64,000 nucleotides of DNA from Grifola frondosa (lineage: Eukaryota > Basidiomycota > Agaricomycetes > Polyporales > Grifolaceae). The DNA is taken from NCBI GenBank assembly GCA_001683735.1, contig LUGG01000007.1, positions 1,674,001 to 1,738,000 of the forward strand, given 5' to 3'. The position numbers and the translations under genes were made by a program. Positions 37,650 to 48,579 of the stretch are shown piece by piece (positions within the stretch are counted from its first letter, which is position 1; each line of letters opens with the position of its first letter). The notes beneath the pieces were generated by a model. The model was not told where the DNA came from, made no database searches, and worked only from the letters and a program-made list of their open reading frames with translations.

Positions 37650-39680
37650 CTACACCGCGCCCATGAAGGTCGATGCCAATCCGCCCTCATCATCCACTTC
37701 CATGCCGCTCCGCTTCCGCAAGTTCATCGCCCGTGTCGCCGCCCTCCGCGCCTTCTTCGCTTCGCTCTTCAGTACGCGCCTGCTGAGCGGATTCGACCGC
37801 GCCATCGACCGCCGCGCGTGCTCTTCGATCGGCGCGTTGTAATCCGGGACGTCGCGTGATCGCCGTAGCCGCTTCGGTGTGGGCGGGCGGGCACCCTGGT
37901 CCGATGTGGAAGGTGTCGGCTGGGCGGCGCCCACGGATGGGGACGGCGATGATGAGCGGGACCGTTTACGCGGGACCCGGTGAGTGAGGTCGTCAGACTC
38001 CATAGGTATCCTGTTGATTCGCCACTCAGTAAATTACATATGGGGAGCCCTGCCTATTCTGCTCGCGCTCGGACAAGTCTGTATTACTGCCGTACACGCG
38101 CAGATACCGGCGACTCGATCCAAGACAGCAACACTCACTCGTCCTCATCCATTGCGTCTTCTTCCGGTTCATCCATGACTGCATCGGCGGTCGAGCCTCC
38201 GCCGAACGCGCCCGCATCAGCAACCCCGAATAGCCCCTCGAGCATGAACGGCTGCGAGAACTGGCTGACGATCTGGGCCTGCCCGACGGACTCGGCGCCC
38301 GGTGCGACGACCTGCTCGCCGGGCACCATGGAGGGCATGGACGACGGATGGATGACGGGCGGCGCTGTAAAGTACGGGATCTTCTGGTGGTTCCAATCCA
38401 TGAGCACGTGTCGTGCAGCGGCGAGGATGTCAGGCGTGCCACCCTAGGGACAGGGATGAGAATGGGTTCATGGCGTGATGTGTGGAGAAAGGCATACCTT
38501 GAGAAGACGGCCGGTGGTAAGTGCGATCATAGTCAGGAACTCTAGTGTGGATCCGATTGTTTCGAGCTTGTATAACTTCCGGAGGACACCATGATCTGTC
38601 CTGCCGAGGATTTCTTCCACTGTGTGTACCGTTAAACGAGCATGAAACGAAGCGAATAATGGAAAGATACCGACCCAGTGCAATCGGATCCTCAACGTCT
38701 TCAACTTTCACAACATTTCGCAGAAGAACGTTGCTCTTAGACTTCACCTTCCCATCTTCGAAATCGTCCTCATCGAAGACTACACCAGGTGAGTCGAAAA
38801 TGCGGAGACCACGTTCTAGCTGGATAGTCTGAAGCTCCTTCGTATGACCAGGCTGAGCAGCGACTGCGCAGACCTATACATGTGCGTTAGACAGAATCGG
38901 CAGCGAATAGTGGCACGAAACACACCTTCGATCTCTTCAGAGAATTAATCAAACTGCTCTTTCCAACGTTTGGATAACCGACCACGCCAACCGTTATGCT
39001 CTGCGCACTGGGCTTGTACGCCTTGAGTAGGCGCAACAAAGCAGGAGCCGTCGAGGAGGACAAATTTGAGCGCTGGTTAGAGGCGGCTGAGCGGAAAGGC
39101 AGAGTCGGCATCGTATGTCGAAGGTAACGTAACCATGCCTGAGCATTTTCGCGGGGAACAAGATCTAATGAAATGGATTCGGATCGGGTTGGCAGAAAAA
39201 GCAGGCATGGCTCACCGATTTTGTTCAGCACGAATACCAATTTCTTGCCCTCGCTTTCGCGCCTGCGCACTTCTTCCTCAACCAAGCGACTCCTGCAGCC
39301 CTCTGGATCACGAGCGTCGAGAACGAGAATTATGATATCGCTTTCATCGATGACTTTGTGCAAGGCGCGGATATAATGCCTGCGGAGCTGCTCTTTTGTC
39401 TTCGCTGCTCCATAGGTGGAAGACGACGGATCTAAATTGTCTATTGGAGTGGAACTGCCCGCTAAAGCAGCAAGTGAGGAGAGTGTGGGTTCGGACGCCA
39501 TTTGGGCATCCATATCCGCCCTGGGGGTGTGGGCATCGTCGGATGTCAGTTAGTTTCCTGCAGCACTATGAAACAACGCACTGGATGGCCTCTCTGCTTC
39601 TCCGCATTTCTCACTTTCAAACTTGGCAGCTTAGGGATTCCAGGATCCTTCTTGAGCTCTTGAATTGTGGTTAGATGCCT
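37650..39680 (-). CDS. NUG1-like: Nug1/GNL3-type circularly permuted nucleolar GTPase
   Basis: Minus-strand exons 39520-39216, 39164-38926, 38873-38675, 38619-38498, 38443-38139 and 38010-37650, plus a 5' piece near 39680-39604 encoding LKKDPGIPKLP. The G motifs are in circularly permuted order: DARDP (G5-like), NKID (G4, made across an intron), GYPNVGKSSLINSL (G1), PGHTKE (G2) and DSPG (G3). A basic, Lys/Arg-rich C-terminus follows (KRSRSSSPSPS..KKARRAATRAMNLRKR). The family works in the nucleolus in 60S ribosome assembly and export. The GTPase core is frame-clean, but the 5' exon joins out of phase by one base, and the usual Lys/Arg-rich N-terminus was not found upstream, so the start is unresolved. 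A decayed fragment of a second copy lies at 3490-3700. Confidence 0.85.
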
Positions 39681-40009
39681 GACTTCGAAGTAGACATTGA
39701 AGACATACTGGATTTCAGGGGAACATCCAACTTCCGATGTTCTGGATTAGAATCAATGCGAAAAGTTACGAAACGAAACTAATGTGAACGAACTGTTTCT
39801 CGTCATGATGTTCGTGTGCGCAAGTGTAATTTGAATCCTTGTCGACGCTAACAGACCCTGTACATACCGCGAATGAAAATACGTACTTGTGTGTATATTT
39901 TACTCATTAGTTACACTAGTAATTTAAATATAGTTATTTTGGTTTTGTCCACTTAAAGGTGATAACAAATGAAATATTATTACTCGATGCGGATCCAGCG
40001 CCATCGAAT

Positions 40010-40862
40010 AGGCCCCGGGCAACTCCACTAGACGTTTGTCCGCCGAAATATCCAAAAAGGGCCTCAAAAATGCAAACTTTTCGGCCTCAGAAATGCTAAC
40101 TCGGATAACACAATAGTCACATGTCACGATTTGTCACAGTATATGTCACGGTTTCTGAACCCTTCCATCTGTGACGGCCGCGAGAGCGAGGAACGGCGAG
40201 AGCGCGGACAACGAATATATTTCAATGAGACGAGAACGTTGACCGAGGTTGAGCGAGACGAGAGGTTCACACGAAAGGTTCCAAGAGGTAAGCAGATGGC
40301 GGTTACTGGCGTTGATTCGACAAAGGGCTACAAACAAGCGCGCGCGACTAAGTATTACAACTACGAGTGACGCGGATAACTCCAAGTATCAATACAAGGC
40401 TACAAACTGCAACAGACGTAGGACTGGGCGCGGGACTATGTAGAACAATGGCCTTATCAAGCAAGCAGTGGCCGAAATAGGTAACGTAACGGCGGCGCCG
40501 CTACACCATCGCCTCCGAATTATGATTGAAGAAGGGTAAATACATGTTTCTATGCCGCATCTGTTTCATCTGCTACCTGTTGTAAAAAAGCACCATATGT
40601 ATTCAGTGTAGTTCCGGGGTTTTTGTTTTGTTTTGTCCTTAGTAGCAAAGGCTCGAGGTCTTGTCATGTAAACTGAATGTTCCGGATTTGGCAAACATGG
40701 TGGATGGCGGCGGGCCTCAAAAATGCTAAATCTGGACAAGAAATCCCGAAATTTGGCTCGATTTGGTGGTAAAAAATGCAAAGTCGGACAAGAATTTGGC
40801 CAATTTTCGGCCCTCAAATATGCTAATTCCGGACAAACGTCTAGTGGAGTTGCCCGGGGCCT
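40010..40862. mobile_element. hAT-like non-autonomous DNA transposon (853 bp)
   Basis: Perfect 33-bp terminal inverted repeats lie at 40010-40042 (starting aggccccgggcaactcc) and 40830-40862. The element is flanked by an identical 8-bp target duplication, catcgaat, at 40002-40009 and 40863-40870. An 8-bp duplication is characteristic of the hAT superfamily. Subterminal regions repeat the themes ggcctcaaaaatgc and gctaa(c/a)t(c/t)(c/g)gga in both halves. No transposase-like ORF is present, so it must be mobilised in trans. Perfect ends suggest recent insertion. Confidence 0.9.
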
Positions 40863-41217
40863 CATCGAATCCCGCCATACTGGAAAGCTGAGATGAGTCG
40901 TCGTATACATTCGGAACACAGCCTGCATTTCAGATCCGCGTTGGTATTTTTTTCAACAATTAATGACGACCGAGCTCATTTCAACTCTTTAGGTTAATAG
41001 ACGCCCAAGAACTGACCTCCATCGAGATCTGATTCCGATTCACCCCGAATCGGCTTATGATACTGTGGATACTTGGGTTAGACGGCGATGCTACGCACGC
41101 CAGATTCCGATTCCCTGTAGAGGAGGATACTCTGGGGCAGACAGGGCGATGTGCCGGAGGATTACTCGAATAATTGAGTGCTTTTAGAGTTATACGAGGC
41201 ATTGGCGAGTACAAGGA

Positions 41218-42676
41218 CTAAATAGGGTAGGTGACTAAGAGTGGGGGAATACAACTGAAAGAAACGAATAGAAGCAGAAAGCAAACCTGGAGCCATAGAA
41301 CAATAAAGAGAGGAAATTGACATAAATACGGTTCCACGATGGGGGGGAGTGGAGCAAGTTTACTAAATGCCGTCTCCGCGTCGACGTCGATGTGGACATC
41401 GGTGGACGTGTCAGGGGCCACGAAGAGAAGAGACAAGTTGTTGAGCTCGAGCCCGCATCTCCAAGTGGACCAAGATTTGCTATAAGTCTTCTTGTCCCCA
41501 GCTTTCCAACGTGTCACAAACGCTTCCACAAGGACGATGTCATTCTTGCCAAGAGCGGCCGGGCTGATTTTCTTCATGGTGGACTTAGGGCCGAAACGGC
41601 ATGTGGCATCATAAACCCGGTCGAAAGGCATCGCCTGCGATATAATGAGTGTGGCGGTGGTTGTGGAGGTGAGGGTTACGTACGGAGGATACGGTGTCAC
41701 CTTTAGAACGAGTAAGCATAAGTTTCCCTGCGTAAATTGTGTCCAAAGAGTTGGCTAGGGCGAGTCAGATCAGGCTCGATGCTGGAAGGGGAAAGGCTCA
41801 CTAGAAGGAGGGGCAGCTCTCCCGTTCAGCAGCGACACGAGAGCGGCTTGATCGACATCGCGAAGAGGACGGATGCCAACGTTCACGCGATCACGTGGTT
41901 CGCCAGCGGGACTGTAGAACCACAAACTTTTGACGCGGCCCACAATCCAGACGGTGACAGGAACTTTGTTGATGCATAAGAACTTGCATATGCCATCGTC
42001 GTTGTGTGTCTCTGCTGGGAAGGCAGCGTGAGAGGGGACCTCACATGCAGCATAACGACCGCTGTTGGGATCTTTAAAGGTGAGGAAGGAACCCATGCAT
42101 CTGAGAAATGTGTTAGAGAGTATAACGGTGAAAACAATGTTACATACTTCATGAGGTCGTTTGGCAAATAGCCGGGGTTACGCAATCCGTGAGGTCCGAT
42201 TTCAGAAGGTGAGGTAGTTTCAGGTGTGTCGCCCCGAGAAATGCAGTCGCCTCGGGGGCTGTTGGGCGGGGAGGAAGTTGTAACGTGGGTGGTGGGGAGT
42301 GTGCCCAGTTTTGCAGTGGGCAACTCGGTGCCTCGCACGGGTTGGAGTTGAGTTGAGAAATGACCATCGTCAGTAGCGGGGAGGCTCTCGGTGTCGTTCA
42401 GTAACAACGCAGTTGTCCTGGGAACATTGTTAATGGAGAAGCGGGTGCGTGGTGCGAATACTCACAAGGAAGTTCCTTGAGACTTGAAGTCGGTCGTGGT
42501 GGGGTTAGACGGAGTAGAGGCTAACGAGGAAGACAAAGTGTCGTCGTCGGTGGTGTCTTCTTCAATGCTGTATGTGCGTGAGAAACGGCGTTTTGGACGC
42601 AAAGAAAGGCAATATACCGGCGACGCTTTGTGGAACGACCTTCTAAAGCGGCAGCAGCCCTGGTCTTGGAAGCCAT
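41218..42676 (-). CDS. Unrecognised protein, six exons
   Basis: Exons 42676-42618, 42567-42466, 42417-42148, 42100-41802, 41727-41684 and 41634 to about 41218 join in frame with consensus GT-AG introns. The N-terminus is basic (MASKTRAAAALEGRSTKRRR), followed by a Ser/Thr/Pro-rich disordered region. Then comes a folded part with CMGSFLTFKDPNSGRYAACE, KSLWFYSPAGEPRDRVNVG and, near the end, GKNDIVLVEAFVTRWKAGDK and WSTWRCGLELNNLSLLF. The last two resemble a stretch in the gene at 43868 (KGDFVDVAVFVDV.. VQYAMQDVVRLY), so the two may be distant relatives. The beta-rich pattern would suit an OB-like fold, but this is a guess. The hydrophobic last 40 residues may be read-through of a missed intron. 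Confidence 0.65.
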
Positions 42677-42799
42677 GATGGTGTGAGTGAGAGGGCGGAG
42701 TTACAGGGAGGTGATCAAACGTGGTAGGCATATGCTGTAGACAAGCCCGGCTTTTATAGTGTGGGAGGGTCGCACGACAGAGGGCGGCGGAGGTTGTCA

Positions 42800-43325
42800 T
42801 GAATGGATAGGGATTCAATACACCGAGGATGACGGATGGGTGGTGTGCACCCGATTGTGCGGGAAAGGAGGAGTGGAAGTGTGCGGATGCTTCTGTGTGT
42901 GGTAAAGCGGGAGCGGGAGTGGATGGATGGCATCGTGGGCGTGAACGAGAGAGGGGAACTGTCGCGTTGTGAGGCGAACACGCCGGAGTGCTGGGAATGG
43001 CGTTGGGATCGGAGTGGACCCATTTGGAAGAGAAGTGTTGTGGTTGGGAGAATGCCGTTGGGAGCGGCGACGGATACACTGTGGGTGGATAGGGATCCGA
43101 TATCGATGAGGATGATGGATGGGTGGTTGCACCGGACGTTGCGAAAAAGAAGGAGTGGAGATGAGCGGATGCATTTCTGTGTGTGGTGGGGAGCGGACGC
43201 CATCGTGGGCGCGAACGAGAAAGGGGAAGTGTCGATGAGGCGAACACACAGGTGCGCGGGGAACGGCGTTGGGATCGGACCCGCTGCGATCGGAAACCCC
43301 GTTGGGAGCGGACACGGATAGAAAG
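42800..43325. repeat. Tandem duplication, period about 284 bp
   Basis: tggatagggat, gaggatga(c/t)ggatgggtggt, ggagtggaa/agtggagatg, tgtgtgtggt, catcgtgggcg, gaacgaga(g/a)agggga and gcgttgggatcgga recur in order in two units, about 42802-43085 and 43086-43320. It lies upstream of the gene at 41218-42676. The long minus-strand frame across it reflects strand composition and is not a gene. Confidence 0.75.
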
Positions 43326-43867
43326 TGGCGGCATCGGAAGCAGGGGGGAAGTTGGGAACAGATGATGAAAGAGCGAAAACGGGCGCACGCAACGCTGTGT
43401 GTGCGGCAAGGGAAGAGCGGAAGCGGTGGGCAGGTGTTGCGAGCGGCACTGCGCGGAACGTGAGGGTGCGGAGCGGCCATGGTCCCAAAATAGTAGGATG
43501 GAGGGGGCGCGGAAAGTTGAATGAAATGCGAAAGGGAGTAGCCGGATTCAAAGAGGAACATGGTTCGGATGGAAACGAATGACGCTTGGGTGTGGAAGAG
43601 CGACGTTAGTTCGCAGTAGCAAATGTACAGCCGACCCTGTCGTCCTGCAATGTGGCGTGATGCTATAGTGGGAATTGATAGGAGGACCCCGAGCGGCGGT
43701 GAAGGCGGGATGAGCGCACGCATGGAGCTGTAAATGGGGAAGTGAGTGGCTCAGGGGGTGTATACGCACAAGTCGTGATGAGAAAGGTATAAAGTTGGCG
43801 TGATCTCAAGTGAGGAATACGTGTTGCCCTCAAGTGAGGAATACGTGTGCCCAGCCACCTCTTCGCT

Positions 43868-44887
43868 ATGTCGTTTATACGAAGTATGTGGAGTGATTGA
43901 GCTCTTTTTTGGCATGACACTGATTATGGTACAGGCACTGAAGGTGATTTGGTTCGAGAGCTATGGCCGTACAACATTGGCATTCCGATCAACGATCATG
44001 ACGACATCGACAGTCTACCGTCGTGGCGCATTATGCCTGCACAGTTCGACGATATTTGCCAGTGGGCGGTTCTTGAGCCGGGCATTGGTCGCCGTGGCGG
44101 AGTGCAGCGTAGCATCCTCGCTTATCAGTCGATCCTCACTGGGGAGACCGATATTTCACCGCAACAACAGGTCACGTTTCGCATTCAAGGGTTCGTGGAA
44201 GCGGTGAACCTGGCGACGTTAGGCAATTGGAATGGGTGGGTTACACATGGTTACTCACAATGCGACGTAGTTTCACCAGTTTGTTGACAGAAAGGAGCAC
44301 GATGCCCCGAAGGCAATGCAGACACTCGTATTGTCAGGGTGTGGGTTCGAAGACGCTTTTCGGCCGCAAGTTGAGGCCTTGGATGCGTTGCGTCAATTTA
44401 TATTATTGGACCTGCGATCGCCACTCGCGGACGCCTCCGCGCAGAAGATGGAAGGGCACATCAAACTGACTCGCCAAGTGTTTGACAGGGTGAGCATGAG
44501 CGGGCTGAGTAGTTTTTCACGATCTCATCGGTCACGTAGACGTATGATGGATACGACAACGTATCTGTTCTTCGCGCAGGAGACGATCCGAGAGGACGTG
44601 TTGCCAAACTGGGCGGAAAGTGGACCGTGGGCCATCGCGTGAATACCGGATTCCAGCGCGAGGATGGCCGGATTGTGCGCGCCACTCATCACGTTATACG
44701 CAAAGGCGATTTCGTGGATGTTGCTGTGTTCGTGGACGTGACTACAAGACGCACGGGAAAGACGGTGAAAACTTACGTGCAATATGCCATGCAAGATGTC
44801 GTGCGCTTATACAGCCGGGCAGAGCTTCCGGTAGGCCCGAAATATGGTGGTTGTTATGAGAGCTCACATTTGAGTAGGACGTTGTAA
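43868..44887 (+). CDS. Unrecognised protein, at least four exons
   Basis: Exon 1 43868-43883 (MSFIR), exon 2 43935 to about 44237 (LWPYNIGIPINDHDDIDSLP..), exon 3 about 44271-44489 (FVDRKEHDAPKAMQTLVLSG) and exon 4 44541-44887, ending CYESSHLSRTL. Introns have GTATGT or GTGAGC donors and AG acceptors. The junction after exon 2 (ggaatgggtggg) is out of phase by one base and probably misses a G. The last exon has VRATHHVIRKGDFVDVAVFV, similar in spacing to the gene at 41218. No catalytic motif is recognised. It sits among other families that look lineage-specific. Confidence 0.6.
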
Positions 44888-45336
44888 AGGCAGTCGTTCA
44901 TTCGCCGCTGCCGCCGGCCAGTGTGAACCCCCGACACACACCGCGTCTGGCTTCGAATTCGAACCCGATGGATTCGAGATGGAGTCGGAGGTCAGCATGA
45001 CGGTGTAATCAGGTAGTGAAGGGTTTCAGTCCTGTTTGTATTGTAATATGTATCATGTGCCGCGGCGTCTTTACTTCGTGTTTATTCATATTTGCGGAAA
45101 AGTACGGTGGCGACCGCATAGTAATGCGCTTGCTGTAACCACCTATATGTTATCAACCAAAATTTAACATGGAGCAAGGGATTAAGTGTTGGGCCATGAG
45201 TCAGCCATCGTTGCGTCTCAGTCGTCAGGCATCCGCGTGAAATCAAGTTTTTGACTAGCGTCAGCCGTGAGCAGAGACGGGTTATAAATGCAGAAACCAA
45301 TTCATGTAAGGTAAGTTGACCTACCGACGTCGCATC

Positions 45337-45565
45337 ATGTCTAACGAATCGTCCCAGATACTTGCTCGCGCTACTTTAAATGACGATGTCATCTGGAGCA
45401 CTATGGACTATATGAACATCTCCGATCTTTTAACTCTGAAGCGCACCTCGCTCAACAATGACCACCTGGTGTCAGGCTACCTCAACACTAAGTTTCGTAC
45501 TATGCTGCGCGGGTTTGTTGGTGACCCTGCACGGTTTCGCCAGCTTTTGCGCGACACCGACGCGG
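45337..45565 (+). pseudogene. 5' part of an F-box/nucleotidyltransferase-like gene, cut by an LTR element
   Basis: The ATG at 45337 opens an F-box-like segment (NDDVIWSTMDYMNISDLLTL), then YLNTKFRTMLRGFVGDPARF and LLRDTDA. The frame ends abruptly at the LTR boundary at 45566. It resumes after the element at 60389 with VISGSCAIGFFFLP, in frame if one copy of a 3-bp duplicated CGG is removed. F-box plus an ISGS..DLDVYTP segment is a layout I associate with multicopy agaric proteins with a nucleotidyltransferase-like core. I base this on the ISGS and DLDVY motifs, and the assignment is tentative. Confidence 0.7.
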
Positions 45566-47298
45566 TGTCGTATTCTTCCGGCGATCGGTATGAAACAACA
45601 CACTTTTCACCAAACAACCAAAAGGCTATCTGACTAGAGTAATATTTTGTTTTATAGTCGAGGGGTTATTTCCCGGATAGGACGGGTGCACCGAGCGTAA
45701 CGGGGTTTCCTACTTTTCCGGATAGAGGCTCAGTCGAGTCCGGTTGCGCGAAGATACGCTATATCACAGGAGACTCTGAAGATGCTCTGTGAAGTATCCT
45801 ACGGTACTTGGTTACTTGCAGTATACCTGTGGGGAACAAGAAAAAGACTAGGCTAGACTCAAATAGTCTGCCTCGTTAGTATGCTTCTAACTTCTTTTCA
45901 AAGTTACTGCCTTCTTGCAGTACTTTGACTTCAATACTGATTCCGCTTGCTGATTAGGAATGCTCCTGGACTTCTTTCCAGAGACTTATACTCCGTAATC
46001 ACTTACAAGACGGACTTCCCAAACCCAATACAAACAACCAATTTCTCAAACTGACGGTGCGTACCTGATGTCCTTTATGACAGGATTGCCTCCACTGTCC
46101 TAACAAAAGTCTACCAATCTTCCTACTAACCTTGTGCTTCCAGAATCTCTTGCCTGGACAGTTGACAATTTAGGGAAGTGATATGCCCCTTTTGTGACAG
46201 GATTACTTCACTGTCCTAATAAAGGTCCAATATTTCCTGCCTGAACTTGTGCTTCCAGAATCTCTTGCCTGGACAGTTGACAATTCAGGGAATACTTTAC
46301 AAACAGGTAAGCCTAGACCACACACTCAAGTGGGCCTCAAAGTTAGAGAAAGAAATTCTGATTCAAAGCTAAGGTTGGCTGAGGAACGAGAGCTTTGGGG
46401 GGGGATCCAAGAGATGGATGATCAAAAGATGGATGGATCAAAAGATGGATGGATCAAAAGATGGATGATGGGGCCCCTCGTTCGCTCCAGCTTATATACT
46501 CTACAGAATGTTTCTGGAAAGTTCTATTCTATGGCTGACTAATGCTCCTTCTGCTTACCAATCCACTAAGTTTTCTGCTGACGAATTGCATTTGGAAGTT
46601 GCTGGAAGCTTCCTTGACCTGCTAGCACATTCTACACAGGTCTCTCTCCTTCTGGAGAATTCTCCCAGGTTCCATGAGTTCCTAGGGTGTTCTTCATGAT
46701 TCTATGATACTCTGGAGTCTACTGAAATATTCTAGCAGATTCTCCAGGTTTCTGTATTCTTCCAGGACAATCTGGAAGGGAATTTTCGATTAAAGTCTTC
46801 TTTTAAGACTATAATCTTCTGGGAAATTCCAGGACCTTCTGTCCTTCCAGGATATTCCAGGATATTCATCAGCAAGGGGCCACAAGTCTGCTCAACTAAG
46901 CAGAAATGACCACAGTATCTTTGCTGACACAATTCTGATTACAAGAGGTGAACTGAGCGGAGTGCAATATGTGATGGGAGATGAATGTGACGGATAAGGA
47001 AAGGGAAGAAAGGGGATAAGCCGTGATGTATTATGACCTTGACCTTCTTGACTGTCCCTAGACTCCCTGCAACTGCTGCTGCCACAATCGAATGTCTCCT
47101 GGGAAAATGACCGTGTTTGATTGGAATGCGACATAGTCATTATCCAGCTTCAATGCTCCTGTCATCCAGCGCGCTGTCTGGGCTGCCCAATTCCATGCTA
47201 TCATTCCATTCCCTGCATGCTTTCATGTGTGTGGGTAGTGCAGACACTGGTCAATGAAATTGCCATGTCCGAGTACCAATCCAGATTGGTGCACGACA
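45566..47298 (-). repeat. Left LTR (3' LTR relative to coding strand), 1733 bp
   Basis: Almost identical to 58657-60388. The differences I found are small indels (a ggatggatcaaaa repeat near 46425-46465, and single or double bases near 46543, 46792, 46917, 46957 and 47121), with no substitutions in the parts compared. It contains an internal duplication of about 116 bp (46078-46176 and 46194-46290), sharing cttgtgcttccagaatctct and gcctggacagttgacaatt. Confidence 0.92.
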
Positions 47299-47308
47299 TC
47301 CGCCCCAC
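47299..47308 (-). other. Polypurine tract candidate
   Basis: On the coding strand, GTGGGGCGGA lies directly against the 3' LTR. Its position fits the plus-strand primer of LTR elements, though it is short and includes a T and a C. Confidence 0.45.
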
Positions 47309-47487
47309 AGTTACTCGACCGTCCCTGGTCGACTTTCTTCTATCTTCTACTTCTTTGTGACCGATTCCTTGTCCGGTGGCTTATTGGCTCATCGTTTACA
47401 TCAGATTCACCATCATCTTGACTTTTGGAGTAATGCAGACTGAGTGCTGATCATGGAGAGGGAAGAATGTGTACATCATCATGTGAC

Positions 47488-47928
47488 CTAGTTCTTCCAT
47501 CCATGTCCTATGTAGATCAGCAGGAAATCGTCCATCAGCCTCGCATCTCCTGCTCGTAGCATCTTCTTCGGCAACTGAACTATACCATCATCTGGCTTCA
47601 ACATTCCTCTGCAATGAGCAATGTTCCAAATAATCCATGCCTCTAACCACTCAAACATGGCCAACCTGGAATAGGGAATCCCAACTGCAACCTCCTGGCT
47701 GCCTGTATAATGCTCCACTGCGACAATGAGCTGGGTCTCCTGGAATTGAAGAGTACGGATGATTGTCCAGTGAACTCGATGTTGGGTCCCATAAGACGAA
47801 GGGGCTGGAAAAGTAGACTCGGGTGGGGTGATCCTGGTCTGGATGAGGGTGAGAATATGTTTGCGAGATTGTCGCTGCACTAGGTAGTGAGGGATTTGAG
47901 TGTCACGGGTGTAAGAAAGTGTTTGCAT
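47488..47928 (-). CDS. Accessory ORF of the LTR element (146 aa), unrecognised
   Basis: The ATG at 47928 follows a TATA box by about 55 nt. The product (MQTLSYTRDTQIPHYLVQ.. ending DDFLLIYIGHGWKN) has no obvious low complexity and contains ETQLIVAVEHYTGSQEV and MFEWLEAWIIWNIAHC. No signal peptide or clear membrane span is present, so it is not an obvious envelope protein despite its env-like position, 190 bp from the 3' LTR. I do not recognise the family. Confidence 0.5.
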   Translation of the reverse strand: MQTLSYTRDTQIPHYLVQRQSRKHILTLIQTRITPPESTFPAPSSYGTQHRVHWTIIRTLQFQETQLIVAVEHYTGSQEVAVGIPYSRLAMFEWLEAWIIWNIAHCRGMLKPDDGIVQLPKKMLRAGDARLMDDFLLIYIGHGWKN

Positions 47929-47981
47929 GGTTGTGACAGAGGGAAACAGGAATGCCTGGGAACGACCAAGTAGTTGTGCTT

Positions 47982-47989
47982 TATTTATA
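47982..47989 (-). promoter_or_regulatory. TATA box for the accessory ORF
   Basis: TATAAATA on the minus strand, about 55 nt upstream of the ATG at 47928. This would give the ORF its own transcript, independent of the LTR promoter. Confidence 0.5.
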
Positions 47990-48579
47990 AGTATGAGCAC
48001 GTGATCATGTCCCTAGTTTGATGTCCCATGTCATGTGACTTGCTGATGACAGGATGTGCAAAATCGGTGTTATTTTGCCATGTCCAGGTACCAAACACTT
48101 TTGGTGCGTGACAACGTCGCATGTTCCGCATCATGTCTTCCATAACTTCCTTCCTTGTCCTATTTTTCTTCGGCTGCCTTCTTCTTTCCCGTCTCCTTTC
48201 TATCTGACCCATTCTCTTCATCAGCAGTTTTATGAACTCCTTTCATAAGACATCATCTGCTAGTATGCCTTCCAATGTGGTTGGGGTCATATTGAGGAAA
48301 GATAAGTGGGTGCTTGGTCCGATGGATGGATTTCAGCTTATATATCCATCCAGGATGGATGACTAAGCTTTCCACAACCTTCCTGAACTTAACAGAGAGT
48401 ACTACACATTTTCCCAGAATTTTCTGGTACTTGCGAGTAGGCTCTCTGCTCTTCCAAGGTATTCCTCTACTGATCATAGGCCCGTAAATGGCCACTCCTC
48501 TCAATTTATCATTCTTGAAGCTTCAGGACTGATCCTAATAAATTTGTCGACCTGAATAACTCTAGAAACATCCTTCACA

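Noticed and set aside
42462..43409. 315-codon minus-strand open frame
   Set aside because: It runs through a tandem duplication and skewed composition. Only the part at 42466-42567 is used, as exon 2 of the neighbouring gene.
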